From an uncultured Oscillospiraceae bacterium (GTDB lineage Bacteria > Bacillota_A > Clostridia > Oscillospirales > Oscillospiraceae): a stretch of 15,987 nt of DNA. This document shows positions 14,750 through 15,987 of this stretch, piece after piece. The translations under genes were made by a program, and so were the position numbers. The stretch is taken from assembly GCA_934561335.1 (NCBI GenBank), contig CAKTGD010000017.1, forward strand, positions 1 to 15,987. The letters run 5' to 3'. Each line of letters starts with the position of its first letter. Position 1 is the stretch's first letter. A model generated the notes under the pieces. That model ran no database searches, was not told the origin of the DNA, and saw only the letters and a program-made list of their open reading frames with translations.

Positions 14750-14765
14750 AGTTATTCACGATACC

Positions 14766-14794
14766 ATTCTAACATAGATTGTTTGACATTTCAA
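14766..14794 (-). promoter_or_regulatory. Minus-strand sigma-70-type promoter for the cassette and late genes
   Basis: On the minus strand TTGAAA (14794-14789) is followed after exactly 17 bases by TAGAAT (14771-14766), with TG one base before it giving an extended -10. Transcription would start near 14759, about 75 bases before the radical SAM/SPASM start codon. It is the only good promoter I see in the only sizeable non-coding gap, so it likely drives everything from 14684 to the left edge. The -35 is one base from TTGACA. Confidence 0.65.
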
Positions 14795-14948
14795 TGGCGA
14801 CTTTTTGACCCAAAGCGGGACAACGCGCTTTTTGCCGCACAGAGGGCGGAGAAAACTGTCTCAAAGCGTGTTTGTGTGCTCCGCCGTCGTTTGCTCATCT
14901 CTTTTGAAAGACGCGACAGGGAGCATTCTGGCATACCACAGCGGCACA
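14795..14948. other. Non-coding gap between regulator and late promoter
   Basis: About 150 bases with no well-supported gene. It contains two weak inverted repeats: aaagcg/cgcttt at 14812-14817 and 14826-14831 (8-base loop, with a short T run on the plus side), and ggcggag/ctccgcc at 14845-14851 and 14879-14885. These could bind the regulator encoded just upstream, act as weak terminators, or be part of a packaging site. A 35-codon open frame (14791-14898) lies here but lacks a ribosome site. Confidence 0.35.
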
Positions 14949-15575
14949 CTAAAAATCAGTCTTGATTCCGTCAACTCCAAAGAACAAAGGTGTAAGAACC
15001 TCCGCCGCCGCGTCAACATCTCGGTACACCGTTCTGATGTCAATGTGTTCCGCGTCCGCAATGTCCTGCGGAGTCGTCGTTTCCTTTGCAAGATACAGCA
15101 GTTCGACAACGCGGTAGCGCCTTTCAAGCTCCAGTTTTCCCGATTGTTCGCAGTACACCCGATACACGCCGAGCATGGCATCCACATGCGTCATTATCAG
15201 CCGTGTCCGGCGCACGGATTTTCGGATGCTCTCTATGTACTGACGCTCGTTTCCGTATGCATTCATCACATCGTAAAATGATTCTCCATTCGCAAGTGCC
15301 TCGCGCTCTCTGCTTATATCGTACACCGCCTCTGCAATGTGCGATTTCAACATCCTGTAATTTCGCAGGAGCAGTTTGGTGTTTCGTAACCGCTTATCAT
15401 ACCGCTCTTTTCTGTTCCTCGTGATTTCCAGCAGTAGCGCTTTTGCCGCCGATTGTGATGCGAGTTCCCCTTGTTTTGCCATTGCCTCGTCAAGAGCGTC
15501 CGCAACCGCCTCCGCAATCATCTGCTTTATGACTTTTTGCTGTTCTTCGGTGAACAATGACTCTTTCTCGCTCAT
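14949..15575 (-). CDS. Helix-turn-helix protein, probable late-gene transcription regulator
   Basis: A 208-residue protein. The ATG at 15575-15573 (MSEKESLFTEEQQKVIKQMI) has GGAGG seven bases upstream; the longer frame lies inside metK. The middle is helical and rich in Arg and Lys (ITRNRKERYDKRLRNTKLLL, 51-70). The C-terminus (about 152-192) reads RRYRVVELLYLAKETTTPQD then IADAEHIDIRTVYRDVDAAA, a clear helix-turn-helix of the kind found in sigma-70 region 4 and in ArpU/RinA-type phage late activators. Its place just before the late promoter and terminase block is where such activators usually lie. DNA binding is well supported by the motif; activation of the late operon is inferred. I do not recognise an exact family. 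Confidence 0.72.
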   Translation of the reverse strand: MSEKESLFTEEQQKVIKQMIAEAVADALDEAMAKQGELASQSAAKALLLEITRNRKERYDKRLRNTKLLLRNYRMLKSHIAEAVYDISREREALANGESFYDVMNAYGNERQYIESIRKSVRRTRLIMTHVDAMLGVYRVYCEQSGKLELERRYRVVELLYLAKETTTPQDIADAEHIDIRTVYRDVDAAAEVLTPLFFGVDGIKTDF

Positions 15576-15576
15576 A

Positions 15577-15987
15577 TCACAACCTCCAAATATCGTCTCG
15601 GTAGTGGCATCCTCCCGCGATGCTCTCATACCTCGGTTTGAGTAGGTCGAGCTGTTCGATGATTCCGTGCGGCGTAAGGTCGTATTCCGCGCCGATTGTT
15701 CTTTCGATTTCTGCGCCGAGTTCTTCGTTTACTGTCCCATCCTTTGACACGCACTTCACGGACACCGATACCGGCTCTGCCTTTCCGATGGCATATGCAA
15801 GCTGTACCTCGCACTCTTTAAGACCAAAAAGGTCAACAAACTTGCAAGCCAACGCACGGGCAAAATACGCCGCGCTTCTGTCAACCTTGCTGGGGTCTTT
15901 GCCAGAGAATGCGCCTCCGCCAACTGCACAGTATCCACCGTACTGGTCGCATACGATTTTTCTTCCTGTCAGGCCGCAGTCCGCAAC
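15577..15987 (-). CDS. metK: S-adenosylmethionine synthetase, C-terminal part (window-truncated)
   Basis: The last 136 residues of a MetK that begins beyond the window. It makes SAM from methionine and ATP. The run ADCGLTGRKIVCDQYGG with GGGAFSGKDPSKVDRSAAY aligns without gaps to E. coli MetK. Visible D3, R9, K10, K30, K34 and D36 stand where I recall the E. coli active-site residues D238, R244, K245, K265, K269 and D271. CEVQLAYAIGKAEPVSV follows, then YDLTPHGIIEQLDLLKPRY. The end is divergent: the usual YGHFGR is replaced by GGCHYRDD, the protein stops soon after, and the His before GGGAFSG is Val. It is one base from the regulator gene, so it belongs to the phage operon and is not a host housekeeping copy. 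It would feed the two radical SAM enzymes. Confidence 0.93.
   Translation of the reverse strand, partial: VADCGLTGRKIVCDQYGGYCAVGGGAFSGKDPSKVDRSAAYFARALACKFVDLFGLKECEVQLAYAIGKAEPVSVSVKCVSKDGTVNEELGAEIERTIGAEYDLTPHGIIEQLDLLKPRYESIAGGCHYRDDIWRL

Noticed and set aside
14684..14759. Extension of the SPASM gene to a GTG at 14759
   Set aside because: The extension would begin within the predicted transcript start and run through the hairpin, without a ribosome site, whereas ATG at 14684 follows GGAGGGG.
14812..14831. Plus-strand terminator-like hairpin with a T run
   Set aside because: The stem is only six pairs and no plus-strand gene ends here; kept only as a weak inverted repeat in the gap description.
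14791..14898. 35-codon basic open frame (MSKRRRSTQTRF...) upstream of the SPASM gene, considered as a peptide precursor
   Set aside because: No spaced ribosome site, its stop lies within the promoter -35 box, it has a single Cys and no leader/core pattern. Chance is the simpler reading.

Overview
The window is one continuous stretch of a tailed-phage or prophage genome. Every supported gene lies on the minus strand, so the biological order runs from high to low coordinates. The head genes (SPP1-type portal, Phage_min_cap2-type minor head protein, Gp20-type scaffold, a tandem of small minor-capsid proteins, then tail tube and Gp15-type chaperone) are the set typical of siphoviruses of Firmicutes. 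Strong AGGAGG ribosome sites, mid-range GC and gene style suggest a Clostridia-like host, probably an uncultured gut anaerobe. No integrase, host gene, tRNA, rRNA, CRISPR array or insertion sequence is visible.

Layout in transcription order. (1) 15987-14949: the C-terminal 136 residues of a phage-borne S-adenosylmethionine synthetase (metK), one base from a 208-residue protein with a C-terminal helix-turn-helix, probably a late-gene regulator. (2) 14948-14685: the only real non-coding gap. It holds a convincing minus-strand promoter (TTGAAA, 17 bases, TAGAAT with an extended -10) and, at the expected start of the transcript, a perfect 10-bp hairpin. (3) 14684-10154: a five-gene accessory cassette: radical SAM/SPASM enzyme, GT-A-like glycosyltransferase resembling the TET-associated (TAGT) group, two paralogous ParB-like proteins, and a second SplB-like radical SAM enzyme. 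(4) 10173-5705: small and large terminase, portal, minor head protein. (5) 5674-3676: a possible tiny CxxC protein, scaffold, major capsid protein with an extra C-terminal domain. (6) 3661-1657: a coiled-coil protein and four head-completion/connector proteins. (7) 1650-1: tail tube, two tail-assembly chaperone-type proteins, and a zinc-ribbon protein cut by the window edge.

The genes overlap or nearly touch (ATGA, TTGA and 8 to 20 base overlaps), so everything from 14684 down probably forms one late operon driven by the promoter at 14766-14794. The cassette is the interesting part. A SAM-making enzyme, two radical SAM enzymes, a glycosyltransferase and two ParB-fold proteins sit directly against the packaging genes. 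My inference is that this is a DNA base hypermodification system acting on phage DNA before or during packaging. The enzyme that would create the initial base handle (a C5 methyltransferase with a TET/JBP dioxygenase, or a hydroxymethyl-pyrimidine synthase) is not in the window and would have to lie upstream of metK or elsewhere. All functional statements rest on motifs, lengths and gene order read by eye; no database search was run.
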